A DNA stretch of 5,724 nt from Microbacterium sp. (GCA_003476465.1 DMUE01000125.1:1-5724), one strand, 5' to 3'. Shown: positions 1 to 5,724, counted from the first letter of the stretch. The notes: generated by a model not told the origin, from the sequence alone. A program made the numbers and translations.

Positions 1-168
1 CACGACGGCATGTCGATCGGTGCGATCACCGACGTCGGGATGCTGTTCCTGCGCAATCCCGATGGCATCAGCCACCACCCCGACGAGGCGGTCAGTGCAG
101 CAGATGTCGCGCTCGGCATCCGTGCGCTCGCGGAGTCGGTGCTGCACCTCGCCGCCGAGCCACGCTGA
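1..168 (+). CDS. M20-family metallo-amidohydrolase, C-terminal end (allantoate / N-carbamoyl-amino-acid hydrolase type), partial
   Basis: This reading frame is open from the first base to a TGA at 166-168 and gives the last 55 residues of a protein that starts outside the window. It opens with H-D-G-M, which fits the conserved G-H-D-A/G-M segment of the AllC / hydantoinase / carbamoylase group of M20 enzymes. It continues with a hydrophobic G-M-L-F-L strand and then I-S-H-H-P-D-E, the S-H-x-P-x-E motif whose first His (residue 25 of the fragment) is a metal ligand in this family. A final helix rich in Ala and Leu closes the catalytic domain, as is usual. Family members hydrolyse amide or ureido bonds in allantoate, ureidoglycine, N-carbamoyl amino acids or beta-ureidopropionate; the fragment cannot tell these apart. 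Its position next to two deaminase genes and an importer suits a late step of purine or pyrimidine catabolism (inference). The family call is firm, the substrate open. Confidence 0.85.
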   Translation, partial: HDGMSIGAITDVGMLFLRNPDGISHHPDEAVSAADVALGIRALAESVLHLAAEPR

Positions 169-201
169 CCCGTTTCGTCTCGCTGCGCTCGCCCCCGGCC
201 A
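169..201. repeat. Possible dispersed intergenic repeat typical of Microbacterium-like genomes
   Basis: Directly after the stop codon is a stretch reading roughly CCGTTTCGTCTCGCTGCG then CTCGCCCCCGGCC. I recall close variants of CGTTTCGTCTCGCT(G/T)CGCTCGCTCAA scattered between genes in Microbacterium chromosomes, so this looks like a decayed member of that group. Only one copy lies in the window, so repetition cannot be shown here. It may serve as part of a 3' end signal for the upstream gene. Confidence 0.35.
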
Positions 202-266
202 GAGGACTTCGGCGCGATAGGCGGAAAGATCCGCGCCGCACGTCCTCCTCTCGCGCCGAAGCCCTC
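202..266. terminator. Long imperfect inverted repeat between genes, possible terminator or RNA hairpin
   Basis: The arms at 202-217 (GAGGACTTCGGCGCGA) and 251-266 (TCGCGCCGAAGCCCTC) are reverse complements at 15 of 16 positions, with an uninterrupted 11-base core. The 33-base loop contains a second perfect hairpin, GCGGA at 221-225 and TCCGC at 230-234 around AAGA. A competing pairing is possible because CGGCGCG at 210-216 also matches CGCGCCG at 232-238. It lies 33 bases after the stop of the M20 gene and about 70 bases before the next gene, where a terminator would be expected. There is no U-rich tail, so classical intrinsic termination is not shown; many actinobacterial terminators lack one. 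It could also be a protein-binding or attenuator element. Confidence 0.5.
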
Positions 267-287
267 CCGCCGCGCGCCGCCGAGAGC

Positions 288-336
288 GTGACCCCGGCGC
301 AATCTTCGTGTAATCAACATCTCGTACGGTCGAACC
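288..336 (+). promoter_or_regulatory. Promoter and operator-like region of the amidohydrolase gene
   Basis: A TANNNT -10 hexamer, TACGGT, lies at 325-330, six bases before the ATG at 337. Initiation about seven bases downstream would place the transcript start on or beside the A of the ATG, predicting a leaderless mRNA. This agrees with the absence of any Shine-Dalgarno sequence. The -35 area (302-307, ATCTTC) is poor, as at activator-dependent promoters. Half-site-like words GTGAC (288-292), GCAAT (299-303) and GTAAT (310-314) recur every 11 bases, resembling a degraded GlnR box. Bases 300-332 match 1813-1845 upstream of the transporter operon at 24 of 33 positions, with the -10 elements in the same register. 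Confidence 0.55.
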
Positions 337-1710
337 ATGTCGCTCCTCGTCGTCAACGCCCGCCTGATCACGATTCCCGCGGGATCGGACGATCCCGGAT
401 ACATCGAGCGCGGGTGGATGCGTGTCGAAGACGGCCGCATCGCGGCGATCGGAGCGGGTGACCCGCCCGATGCCGCGGCCGACGAGGTGCTCGACGTCGA
501 CGGCGCGTTCGTCGCGCCCGGCTTCGTCTCGAGCCACAGCCACCTGTTCACGAGCGGCCTGCGCGGGCTCGGCGTCGCCGACACGCTCTACGGCTGGTGC
601 GATTCGATGCTCGGCATGACCGCACACGCGACCCCCGACGACATCTACTGGTCGACGCTGCACGGCGCCCTCGACTTCCTCGGCAACGGCGTCACGACGG
701 CCTACAACTTCACCGACCCGCAGCAGGCCTGGGAATCGATGGTGGACGGCAGGCGCGTCGGCAACGCGCCCCTGCGCGGCATCGACTACCACACACGTCA
801 GGCCGACGGATGCCTCGACGCAGGGCTGCGCTTCGTCGACTCGATCGGCATGGACGTCACCGCCGGCGCAGACGACGAGATCTTCGCGCGGTTCGAGGCA
901 TCGGTCGCCCACACCCGGGAGATGGACCCCGACTTCGCGCTCGGCGCCTCGATCATGGGTCAGGTGCAATGGTCGCCGCGTCCGGAGGCGGCCGAGCTTG
1001 AGGTCGAGGCGATGCGCCGCTTCGGCGTGACCAACCAGGCGCATCTCCTCGAGTCGCCGGAGGCGGTGCCGCTGCAGCAGTCGAAGTTCGAGCTGTACCA
1101 GGATGCCGGGGCACTCGGCCCCGACATGATGTTCGGGCATTTCATCCAGACCACGCCCGAGATCATCGAGCAGGCCGCCGCGGGTGGGGCGTCGATGTCG
1201 TGGCAGCCCGCCTCGAACGGGCGTCTCGCCTCGGGCACCGCGCTCGTGCCCGAGATGCTGGCGAGGGGCATGAAGGTCGGCATGGGGCTCGACGACCAGG
1301 CCTGCACCGACGTCTCGGACCCCTGGCAGAACATGCGGATGGGTCTGGCGATGCAGCGCGCCCGCACGAAGGACCCGCTCTCGATGATGCCCGAGCTGGT
1401 GCTGAGGCTGCACACGCTGGGATCCGCGGAGATCATGGGCGTCGCCGATCGTGTGGGCAGCCTGGAGGTGGGCAAGTTCGCCGACTTCGTGGTGGTCGAT
1501 CCGCGCCGCCCGGATGTCGGACCCCTGTGGCACCCCGTGCGCAACTATGTGCTGTCGATGAGCCTGCGGAACCTGGTCGGGGTCTATGTGGGCGGGGTGC
1601 TGGCCTCGCGCGGCGGGGAGTCGATGAATCCCTTCGCGGCCGAGGCATCCGTCCGCGTGCATGCGGACCTGCCCCGTGTGGCGGAGCGCCTCGGGCGTCA
1701 TCCGCACTGA
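337..1710 (+). CDS. Amidohydrolase family protein, COG0402/TRZ-ATZ type, probable N-heterocycle deaminase
   Basis: The 457-residue protein is full length for metal-dependent cytosolic deaminases of the guanine / 8-oxoguanine / chlorohydrolase group. A small N-terminal beta domain (about residues 1-60) leads through V-A-P-G-F-V to the first metal motif S-H67-S-H69-L. Further ligands expected for the TIM-barrel fold follow: H236 with E239 in N-Q-A-H-L-L-E (close to the Q-S/T-H-x-x-E of guanine deaminases), H268 in F-G-H-F-I, and D319 in G-L-D-D. The active site therefore looks intact. The last metal motif is unusual: most relatives have G-T-D-G or G-S-D where this has G-L-D-D-Q. The C-terminal V-G-S-L-E-V-G-K-F-A-D-F-V-V-V-D (about 373-388) is the usual composite-domain ending. 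No Shine-Dalgarno is seen; a -10 six bases upstream suggests a leaderless message. It lies between an M20 hydrolase and an importer operon with a similar promoter, supporting a role in catabolism of an imported heterocycle. Substrate is unassigned; a hydrolase of a related C-N or C-Cl bond is not excluded. Confidence 0.9.
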   Translation: MSLLVVNARLITIPAGSDDPGYIERGWMRVEDGRIAAIGAGDPPDAAADEVLDVDGAFVAPGFVSSHSHLFTSGLRGLGVADTLYGWCDSMLGMTAHATPDDIYWSTLHGALDFLGNGVTTAYNFTDPQQAWESMVDGRRVGNAPLRGIDYHTRQADGCLDAGLRFVDSIGMDVTAGADDEIFARFEASVAHTREMDPDFALGASIMGQVQWSPRPEAAELEVEAMRRFGVTNQAHLLESPEAVPLQQSKFELYQDAGALGPDMMFGHFIQTTPEIIEQAAAGGASMSWQPASNGRLASGTALVPEMLARGMKVGMGLDDQACTDVSDPWQNMRMGLAMQRARTKDPLSMMPELVLRLHTLGSAEIMGVADRVGSLEVGKFADFVVVDPRRPDVGPLWHPVRNYVLSMSLRNLVGVYVGGVLASRGGESMNPFAAEASVRVHADLPRVAERLGRHPH

Positions 1711-1789
1711 CGTCGATCTCACGTGCGCCGGGGCGGTGCTGATCCTCACCGTCGCGGCACGGGGCCGGGCAGAGCACGATCCCCCAGGT
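1711..1789. other. Intergenic stretch after the amidohydrolase gene, no convincing element
   Basis: This GC-rich spacer separates the amidohydrolase stop from the second promoter region. It contains only weak stems, GGTG at 1735-1738 with CACC at 1747-1750, and CCGT at 1749-1752 with ACGG at 1759-1762. Neither is long enough nor followed by a T-run, so no terminator is called. I see no small gene with a plausible ribosome binding site here. Confidence 0.5.
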
Positions 1790-1850
1790 GTAACGGCGAC
1801 GAAACACGGCGCCAGTGTTCGTGAAATCTACATCCCCTAGCGTCACCCTT
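1790..1850 (+). promoter_or_regulatory. Promoter of the ABC importer operon with GlnR-box-like half-sites
   Basis: GTAAC (1790-1794), six bases, then GAAAC (1801-1805) exactly matches the published GlnR half-site pair gTnAC-n6-GaAAC. Continuing at 11-base steps gives CCAGT (1812-1816, poor) and GAAAT (1823-1827, one mismatch to GaAAC). A TANNNT -10 hexamer, TAGCGT, is at 1838-1843, so a transcript would start near 1850 and have an untranslated leader of about 78 bases. The -35 position (1815-1820) is weak, consistent with an activator. Bases 1813-1845 match 300-332 upstream of the amidohydrolase gene at 24 of 33 positions. The promoter call rests on pattern only; the regulator's identity is inference. 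Confidence 0.55.
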
Positions 1851-1927
1851 ACCGCGCACGGCCGAGGCCCTGGGGCCGAAGCGCGCATGACCCGAGTGCC
1901 AACCCGTCCGATCTGGAGACACAGCAC

Positions 1928-3001
1928 ATGACATTCCGTTTCACTACCGTTCGCCGCCGCTTCGCCCTCGCCGGTGCAAGCTTCGCCGTTGCAGCCCTCG
2001 CCCTGACGGCCTGCTCGAGCGGAAGCGGATCCGACGCTTCGGAGTCGCCCGCCGGTGAGGAGGGGTTCGGCGACCTCACTTTGCAGCTCAGCTGGATCCT
2101 CAACGAGGAGTTCGCGGGCGAGTACTTCGCCGACTCGAACGGCTACTACGAAGAGGCCGGTTTTTCCTCGGTCAACCTCGTTCCCGGCCCCTCGACGGGT
2201 GTCGCTGAGCTGGTCAGCGGCTCAGCCGACATCGCGCTGAGCGACTCCGTCTCTGTCGGGGCCGCGATCGCCAACGAGGACGCCCCCCTCAAGATCATCG
2301 GCGCGACGTTCCAGGCCAACCCCTTCACGATCCTTTCGCTGGCGGCCGGCGGTGATATCGCGACGCCGGAGGACCTGATCGGCAAGCGCATCGGCGTCCA
2401 GGACTCCAACACGACGCTGTTCAACGCGTTGCTGGCCGCAAACGACATCGATCCGTCCGAACTGACGATCGTGCCTGTCCAGTACGACCCGGCGCCGCTG
2501 ATCAACGGTGAGGTCGACGGTTTCGTCGCCTACCTGACCAACGAGGCGATCTCGGTCGAGATGGAGGGCCTGCCCACGACGAACCTCCCGTTCGCCGAGA
2601 ACGGCCTGCCGTTCGTGGCCGAGACGTTCACCGTCACGGACGAGCAGATCGCGGACAACCGCGAGATGCTCAAGGCGTTCCTCGTCGCTGAGATCAAAGG
2701 CTGGACGGACGCCCTCGCCGACCCGCAGGCGGCCGCGGACCTGGCCATCGAGACGTACGGCGCCGACCTCGATCTCGACCCGGCCAAGACCCTCGCCGGC
2801 GCGGAGGCGCAGAACCTGCTGATCGTCTCGGACGAGACCGAGGAGTCCGGTCTGTTCACGATCTCAGAGGAATTGCAGTCGATGACGATCGAAAGCCTGG
2901 CCGGTGCCGGGATCGAGCTCGAAGCCGGCGACCTGTTCGATCTGAGCCTGCTGGCGGAAGTCTACGAAGAGAACCCGGAACTCGTCGCCTACGCGGACTG
3001 A
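1928..3001 (+). CDS. ABC importer substrate-binding lipoprotein, NMT1/THI5-like (SsuA/ThiY/RibY fold)
   Basis: The 357-residue protein starts with a lipoprotein signal: Arg9-Arg10-Arg11, a hydrophobic run from about 12 to 27, and the lipobox L-T-A-C with lipidated Cys29. A Ser/Gly/Glu-rich linker follows. The mature domain starts near residue 50 with L-T-L-Q-L-S-W-I and G-Y-Y-E-E-A-G-F, the usual opening of NMT1-like binding proteins. It continues with [19 protein letters not shown], the phosphate/sulfonate/ring-binding loop region, and D-L-I-G-K-R-I-G-V at the hinge into the second lobe. It would sit anchored outside the membrane and deliver ligand to the permeases encoded downstream. Known ligands of the fold include formylaminopyrimidine, hydroxymethylpyrimidine, riboflavin, nitrate and alkanesulfonates; the deaminase neighbours favour a nitrogen heterocycle (inference). 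The ATG is preceded by GGAG at 1915-1918, nine bases away. It is the first gene of its operon; the ATPase follows after 29 bases. Confidence 0.9.
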   Translation: MTFRFTTVRRRFALAGASFAVAALALTACSSGSGSDASESPAGEEGFGDLTLQLSWILNEEFAGEYFADSNGYYEEAGFSSVNLVPGPSTGVAELVSGSADIALSDSVSVGAAIANEDAPLKIIGATFQANPFTILSLAAGGDIATPEDLIGKRIGVQDSNTTLFNALLAANDIDPSELTIVPVQYDPAPLINGEVDGFVAYLTNEAISVEMEGLPTTNLPFAENGLPFVAETFTVTDEQIADNREMLKAFLVAEIKGWTDALADPQAAADLAIETYGADLDLDPAKTLAGAEAQNLLIVSDETEESGLFTISEELQSMTIESLAGAGIELEAGDLFDLSLLAEVYEENPELVAYAD

Positions 3002-3030
3002 GCTCCTCACCCCAACGGAGAGAATCCCCT

Positions 3031-3855
3031 GTGACCGATATGGCCACTCAGACCGGTGCCCAGGCGACGAGCCTGGGCACCGGCCTGCAGATCACCGACC
3101 TGAACAAGGTCTTCAGCGTCGGACGCAAAACCGTCGTGGCGCTGCAGGCAGCCGACCTGCACACCGAGCAGGGCACGTTCCTCGCCCTGCTCGGCCCCTC
3201 GGGGTGCGGCAAATCGACGATTCTGCGCATCCTCGCCGGTCTCGACGAGCCGACGAGCGGCACGACCCGGGTGGACGGCAAGAGCCCGAAGGAGCTTCGC
3301 CGGGGCAACGAACTGGGGATCGCGTTCCAGGACTCGGCGCTGCTGCCCTGGCGCAGCGTCCAGTCCAACATCCAGCTGCCCTTCGAGGTGGCGGGAAAGC
3401 CGGTCGACAAAGACTACGTCCGAGAGATGATCGCGCTCGTCGGCCTCACGGGGTTCGAGAAGGCCAAGCCCGCCCAATTGTCGGGGGGGATGCGCCAGCG
3501 CGTGTCGATCGCGCGGTCGTTGATCATGAAACCATCGGTGTTGCTGTTCGACGAACCCTTCGGCGCCCTCGATGACATGACCCGGCAGAAGCTCAACCTC
3601 GAGCTCTTGCGGATCTGGACCGAGAAGCCCGCCACGACCCTTCTCGTGACCCACGCCATCTCGGAGGCGATCTTCCTCTCGGACCAAGTGGCCGTCATGA
3701 GCCCCCGCCCGGGCCGCATCAAAGAGGTGATGACGATCGACCTGCCCCGCCCGCGAACGCCGGAGATGATGCGCACCCCGGAGTTCCACGCCTACGTCGA
3801 CCAGGCCTCCGAGCTGCTCTTCGGCGAGGGAGGGGCCGCGGCGGATGACCACTGA
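3031..3855 (+). CDS. ABC importer ATP-binding protein, nitrate/sulfonate/taurine type
   Basis: This 274-residue nucleotide-binding subunit powers the importer from the cytoplasmic face. All core motifs are present: Walker [10 protein letters not shown] (55-63), Q-loop [10 protein letters not shown] (99-108), signature L-S-G-G-M-R-Q-R (150-157), Walker B V-L-L-F-D-E-P (170-176), D-loop G-A-L-D (178-181) and switch H208 in V-T-H. The L-L-P-W after the Q-loop and the M-R-Q-R after the signature are typical of SsuB/TauB/NrtD-like ATPases, which pair with NMT1-like binding proteins. The GTG at 3031 is chosen as start because GGAGAGA at 3017-3023 is seven bases away; the in-frame ATG at 3040 would be too far from it. 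The N-terminal 18 residues are not part of the conserved domain. The end overlaps the first permease gene by 11 bases, implying coupled translation. Function as an import ATPase is secure, substrate not. Confidence 0.95.
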   Translation: MTDMATQTGAQATSLGTGLQITDLNKVFSVGRKTVVALQAADLHTEQGTFLALLGPSGCGKSTILRILAGLDEPTSGTTRVDGKSPKELRRGNELGIAFQDSALLPWRSVQSNIQLPFEVAGKPVDKDYVREMIALVGLTGFEKAKPAQLSGGMRQRVSIARSLIMKPSVLLFDEPFGALDDMTRQKLNLELLRIWTEKPATTLLVTHAISEAIFLSDQVAVMSPRPGRIKEVMTIDLPRPRTPEMMRTPEFHAYVDQASELLFGEGGAAADDH

Positions 3856-4696
3856 CGCCGCGCCCCCGGCATCCCCGAAACCCCGCGCCATTCTCTGGGA
3901 GGACGTGCATCTGCCCGCCTGGGTCACGGGCGTGATCGGCGTCGTCGCGATCATCGCGCTGTGGTGGATCCTCGCGGCCACCGTCTTCTCGAACGTCGGA
4001 CCCGGCGGCGTGCAGGCGATTCCCACGCCGCCGCAGGTTGTGGCCGAATTCTTCGCCACGGGCTGGGAGTTCTACGCGCGGAACTTCGGAGTGACGTTGA
4101 CGGAAGCCGGCATCGGATACCTCTGGGGCAACGGGCTGGCGCTGGTACTCGCCGCGCTGGTGCTGATCGTCCCGCGCCTCGAAGGTGTCGTGATGCAGAT
4201 CGCGATCATCACCTACTGCATCCCGATCGTCGCGCTCGGCCTGCTGCTCATCGTCATCGTGCCGATTCCGGAATCGGGTCAGCCCTCGACGACGGCGGTC
4301 TTCCTGGCCGCGCTCAGCTGCTTCTTCACGACTGTCGTCGGCGCCCTGCTGGGGCTGAAGGCGGCCGACAAGTCCAGCCTCGATCTCATCACCGTCTACG
4401 GCGGATCGCGCCTGACGCAACTGCGGAAAGTGCGCCTGATCGCATCGCTTCCCGCCATTCTCAACGCCCTGCAGATCGCTGTTCCGGCGGCCTTCCTCGG
4501 CGCTGTGCTGGGTGAGTTCTTCGGGAAGATCACCGTCGGGGTGGGGCCGGCCATGATAGCCGCGCAGCAGGCGTTGAACTCCGCCCGCGTCTGGGACATC
4601 GCCCTCGCCTCGGGCGCCGTCGCTCTCCTCGGCTACGGGCTGCTGGGGCTCGTGTCGCGGGCGATCGCTCCGTGGTCGAAGGGGGTATCGCGATGA
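3845..4696 (+). CDS. ABC importer permease subunit 1 (binding-protein-dependent transport system inner membrane component)
   Basis: The 283-residue protein has six likely membrane helices at about 26-48, 89-109, 115-139, 150-171, 203-223 and 251-271. The cytoplasmic coupling (EAA) loop lies at about 179-203, with T-V-Y-G-G-S and L-R-K-V-R-L before the next helix, and contacts the ATPase. The architecture is that of SsuC/TauC/NrtB permeases. The loop between helices 3 and 4 holds an extracytoplasmic P-I-P-E-S-G-Q-P-S segment. The ATG at 3845 overlaps the end of the ATPase gene, and GGGAGGGG at 3828-3835 is a strong ribosome binding site nine bases away, inside the ATPase coding sequence. A second, different permease gene follows with an ATGA overlap, so the channel is probably a heterodimer. 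Membrane topology is my estimate from hydrophobicity. Confidence 0.92.
   Translation: MTTDAAPPASPKPRAILWEDVHLPAWVTGVIGVVAIIALWWILAATVFSNVGPGGVQAIPTPPQVVAEFFATGWEFYARNFGVTLTEAGIGYLWGNGLALVLAALVLIVPRLEGVVMQIAIITYCIPIVALGLLLIVIVPIPESGQPSTTAVFLAALSCFFTTVVGALLGLKAADKSSLDLITVYGGSRLTQLRKVRLIASLPAILNALQIAVPAAFLGAVLGEFFGKITVGVGPAMIAAQQALNSARVWDIALASGAVALLGYGLLGLVSRAIAPWSKGVSR
4679..4685 (+). promoter_or_regulatory. Ribosome binding site that decides the start of permease 2
   Basis: AAGGGGG lies seven bases before the ATG at 4693. It would be downstream of the alternative in-frame GTG at 4672, so it supports the later start and hence an ATGA overlap with the stop of permease 1. Confidence 0.7.
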
Positions 4697-5577
4697 GCGA
4701 CACGATCACCTCACCGACCTTGAGCGTCCCGGGCGCGTCCGAACAGTTCGGCAAGCTCGAGCGGGAGATGCGCCGGGAGGTGCGCGCATCGACGATGCGC
4801 GCGCTGGGGCGGAGCATCCTGACGTTCGTGCTCACGATCGTCGCGGTCGTGATCATCTGGGTCGGGTCGTTGTGGGTCTTCCAGATCTCGCCGTATGTCG
4901 GCAAGGGTCCCCTCGATGTCTGGAACTTCCTGGTCACCGTTCCCAGCGCGGCGGCGAACCGTGAGCAACTGTTCGGTCAGCTCTGGGTGACCCTCGGGCA
5001 CTCGCTCATCGGGTTCATCGCCGGGCTCGTCGTCGCGCTCCTGGTGGCGATGCTGTTCCAACTCAGCAAGGGTGTCGAGCATGCGCTCATGCCGATGGCG
5101 ATGCTTCTGCGGTCGGTGCCGCTCGTCGCGATGGCGCCCGTCATCATCCTGATCTTCGGGCGAGACATCGCCTCCGTCGCCGTGATCGGGGGGATCGTCG
5201 TGCTGTTCCCCGCGCTCGTGAACATCGTCTTCGGCCTGAAGTCAGCGTCACCGCAGATGAACGACCTCGTGACCGTTTACGGGGGCTCGTCGTGGACCCG
5301 TCTGCGCAAAGTCGCCCTGCCGAGCTCCTCACCCGAATTCTTCGCGGCCGTCCGGATCTCGGTGCCCGGCGCGATCACCGGCGCGTTGCTGGCCGAGTGG
5401 CTCGCCGTGGGCGGCGGTATCGGAGGGGCCGTCGGCGGATACATCGCGGGCGCGCAGTTCTCGGCGGTCTGGACAGCCGTCGTCCTCGTCACCGGCGCCG
5501 CCCTCATCCTCTACAACATCGTTCAGATCTTGGAGTCCGTGGCCCTCACCCGTCTGGGTATGGGCAACCGCGCCTGA
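4693..5577 (+). CDS. ABC importer permease subunit 2 (binding-protein-dependent transport system inner membrane component)
   Basis: From the ATG at 4693 the protein has 294 residues. A GTG at 4672 would add seven residues but lies upstream of the ribosome binding site, so the ATG that shares ATGA with the previous stop is preferred. A charged, probably helical cytoplasmic tail (about 15-40, E-Q-F-G-K-L-E-R-E-M-R-R-E) precedes six likely membrane helices near 41-62, 102-123, 133-155, 159-181, 217-237 and 258-280. The coupling loop at about 189-215 carries T-V-Y-G-G-S and L-R-K-V-A-L, matching permease 1 in the same place, so the two are paralogous partners rather than duplicates of recent origin; overall they differ widely. 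This subunit has the Gly-rich V-G-G-G-I-G-G-A-V-G-G after the fifth helix, common in SsuC-like permeases. Together with the upstream lipoprotein, ATPase and permease 1 it completes an importer. Confidence 0.92.
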   Translation: MSDTITSPTLSVPGASEQFGKLEREMRREVRASTMRALGRSILTFVLTIVAVVIIWVGSLWVFQISPYVGKGPLDVWNFLVTVPSAAANREQLFGQLWVTLGHSLIGFIAGLVVALLVAMLFQLSKGVEHALMPMAMLLRSVPLVAMAPVIILIFGRDIASVAVIGGIVVLFPALVNIVFGLKSASPQMNDLVTVYGGSSWTRLRKVALPSSSPEFFAAVRISVPGAITGALLAEWLAVGGGIGGAVGGYIAGAQFSAVWTAVVLVTGAALILYNIVQILESVALTRLGMGNRA

Positions 5578-5624
5578 ACCGCCTGCCGCGCTCGCGGCCC
5601 GTCTCCATCGTTGGAAAGGACACC

Positions 5625-5724
5625 ATGCCCGACCCCCTCGCGCTCACCGCGTTCGCCCACGGTCTTCCCAAGGCAGAGCTGCATCTTCACCTCGAGGGCA
5701 CCCTCGAGCCCGAGTTGAAGTTCG
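5625..5724 (+). CDS. Adenosine/adenine deaminase family protein, N-terminal part (runs off the window)
   Basis: Only the first 33 residues are present. L-P-K-A-E-L-H20-L-H22-L-E-G-T-L-E-P-E-L is the unmistakable first metal-binding motif of the adenosine deaminase family, with both zinc-binding His residues. Classical adenosine deaminases usually read H-x-H-L-D-G followed by a variable segment, whereas E-G-T-L-E-P-E-L is what I recall from adenine deaminases of the fungal/Pseudomonas type, which turn adenine into hypoxanthine and ammonia. I therefore lean toward adenine, with adenosine or a related 6-aminopurine as alternatives. GGAAAGGA at 5613-5620 is a good ribosome binding site four bases before the ATG. 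The gene starts 47 bases after the permease stop with no promoter visible between, so it is probably the fifth gene of the importer operon. Confidence 0.88.
   Translation, partial: MPDPLALTAFAHGLPKAELHLHLEGTLEPELKF

Noticed and set aside
20..220. A 66-codon + strand frame over the end of the M20 gene
   Set aside because: The other frame matches M20 C-terminal motifs; this one is Ser/Arg-rich and reads into the repeat region.
960..1544. A 194-codon open frame on the - strand inside the amidohydrolase gene
   Set aside because: It mirrors a gene with all its metal ligands, and the translated protein is low-complexity Ser/Arg/Pro-rich with no ribosome binding site evident.
1735..1762. Terminator after the amidohydrolase gene
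   Set aside because: Only two overlapping 4-base stems are present, with no T-run; this is expected by chance in GC-rich DNA.
3040..3042. ATG at 3040 as start of the ATPase
   Set aside because: It is 16 bases past the end of GGAGAGA, while the GTG at 3031 is at the ideal seven bases.
3007..4059. A 350-codon open frame on the - strand
   Set aside because: It lies antisense to the ATPase and the start of permease 1, whose motifs are complete and collinear. Long antisense frames are expected in GC-rich genes, and its translation has no recognisable domain.
4672..4692. Upstream GTG start for permease 2
   Set aside because: The ribosome binding site AAGGGGG is downstream of it, and the ATG at 4693 overlaps the preceding stop in the usual ATGA arrangement.
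5578..5624. Separate promoter for the adenosine/adenine deaminase-family gene
   Set aside because: No TANNNT at a sensible place and no copy of the shared promoter block; the short gap fits an operon.
1..5724. tRNA, rRNA, CRISPR array, insertion sequence or phage attachment site
   Set aside because: No cloverleaf-like segment, no regularly spaced repeats, and no transposase or terminal inverted repeats were seen; the coding density and base composition are even throughout.

Overview
The window is GC-rich (roughly two thirds G+C by eye), has strong G/C preference at third codon positions, and is densely packed with genes all on the + strand. It looks like an actinobacterial chromosome. Codon use and the character of the intergenic DNA suggest Microbacteriaceae, most likely Microbacterium or a close relative; this assignment is an inference from style, not from a marker gene.

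Layout. (1) Bases 1-168 hold the last 55 codons of an M20-family metallo-amidohydrolase (allantoate / N-carbamoyl-amino-acid hydrolase type). (2) Bases 169-336 are intergenic, with a GC-rich repeat-like stretch, a long near-perfect inverted repeat, and a promoter region abutting the next start codon. (3) Bases 337-1710 encode a complete COG0402-type amidohydrolase, probably a deaminase of a purine-like or other N-heterocycle; its message appears to be leaderless. (4) Bases 1711-1927 are intergenic and contain a second promoter region that resembles the first. (5) Bases 1928-5577 encode a complete ABC importer: an NMT1/THI5-like binding lipoprotein, a nitrate/sulfonate/taurine-type ATPase, and two different inner-membrane permeases. 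They are tightly spaced, with an 11-base overlap between ATPase and permease 1 and an ATGA overlap between the permeases. (6) From 5625 to the window edge lies the start of an adenosine/adenine deaminase-family gene, whose N-terminal signature looks more like the adenine deaminase branch.

The genes read as one nitrogen-salvage locus. An importer with an SBP fold typical of pyrimidine/thiazole/flavin-like ligands brings in a small heterocycle, two separate deaminases remove exocyclic amino groups, and an upstream M20 hydrolase could cut a ureido intermediate further down the pathway. The substrate cannot be proved from the sequence.

The most notable observation is regulatory. The promoter regions of the amidohydrolase gene and of the transporter operon share a 33-base block with 24 identical positions. 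In both, the block sits in the same register with a TANNNT -10 element. Both regions carry half-sites spaced exactly 11 bases apart that resemble the GlnR nitrogen-regulator box; the transporter copy has a textbook GTAAC-n6-GAAAC. This would make the locus a two-transcript regulon induced under nitrogen limitation or by a dedicated local regulator.
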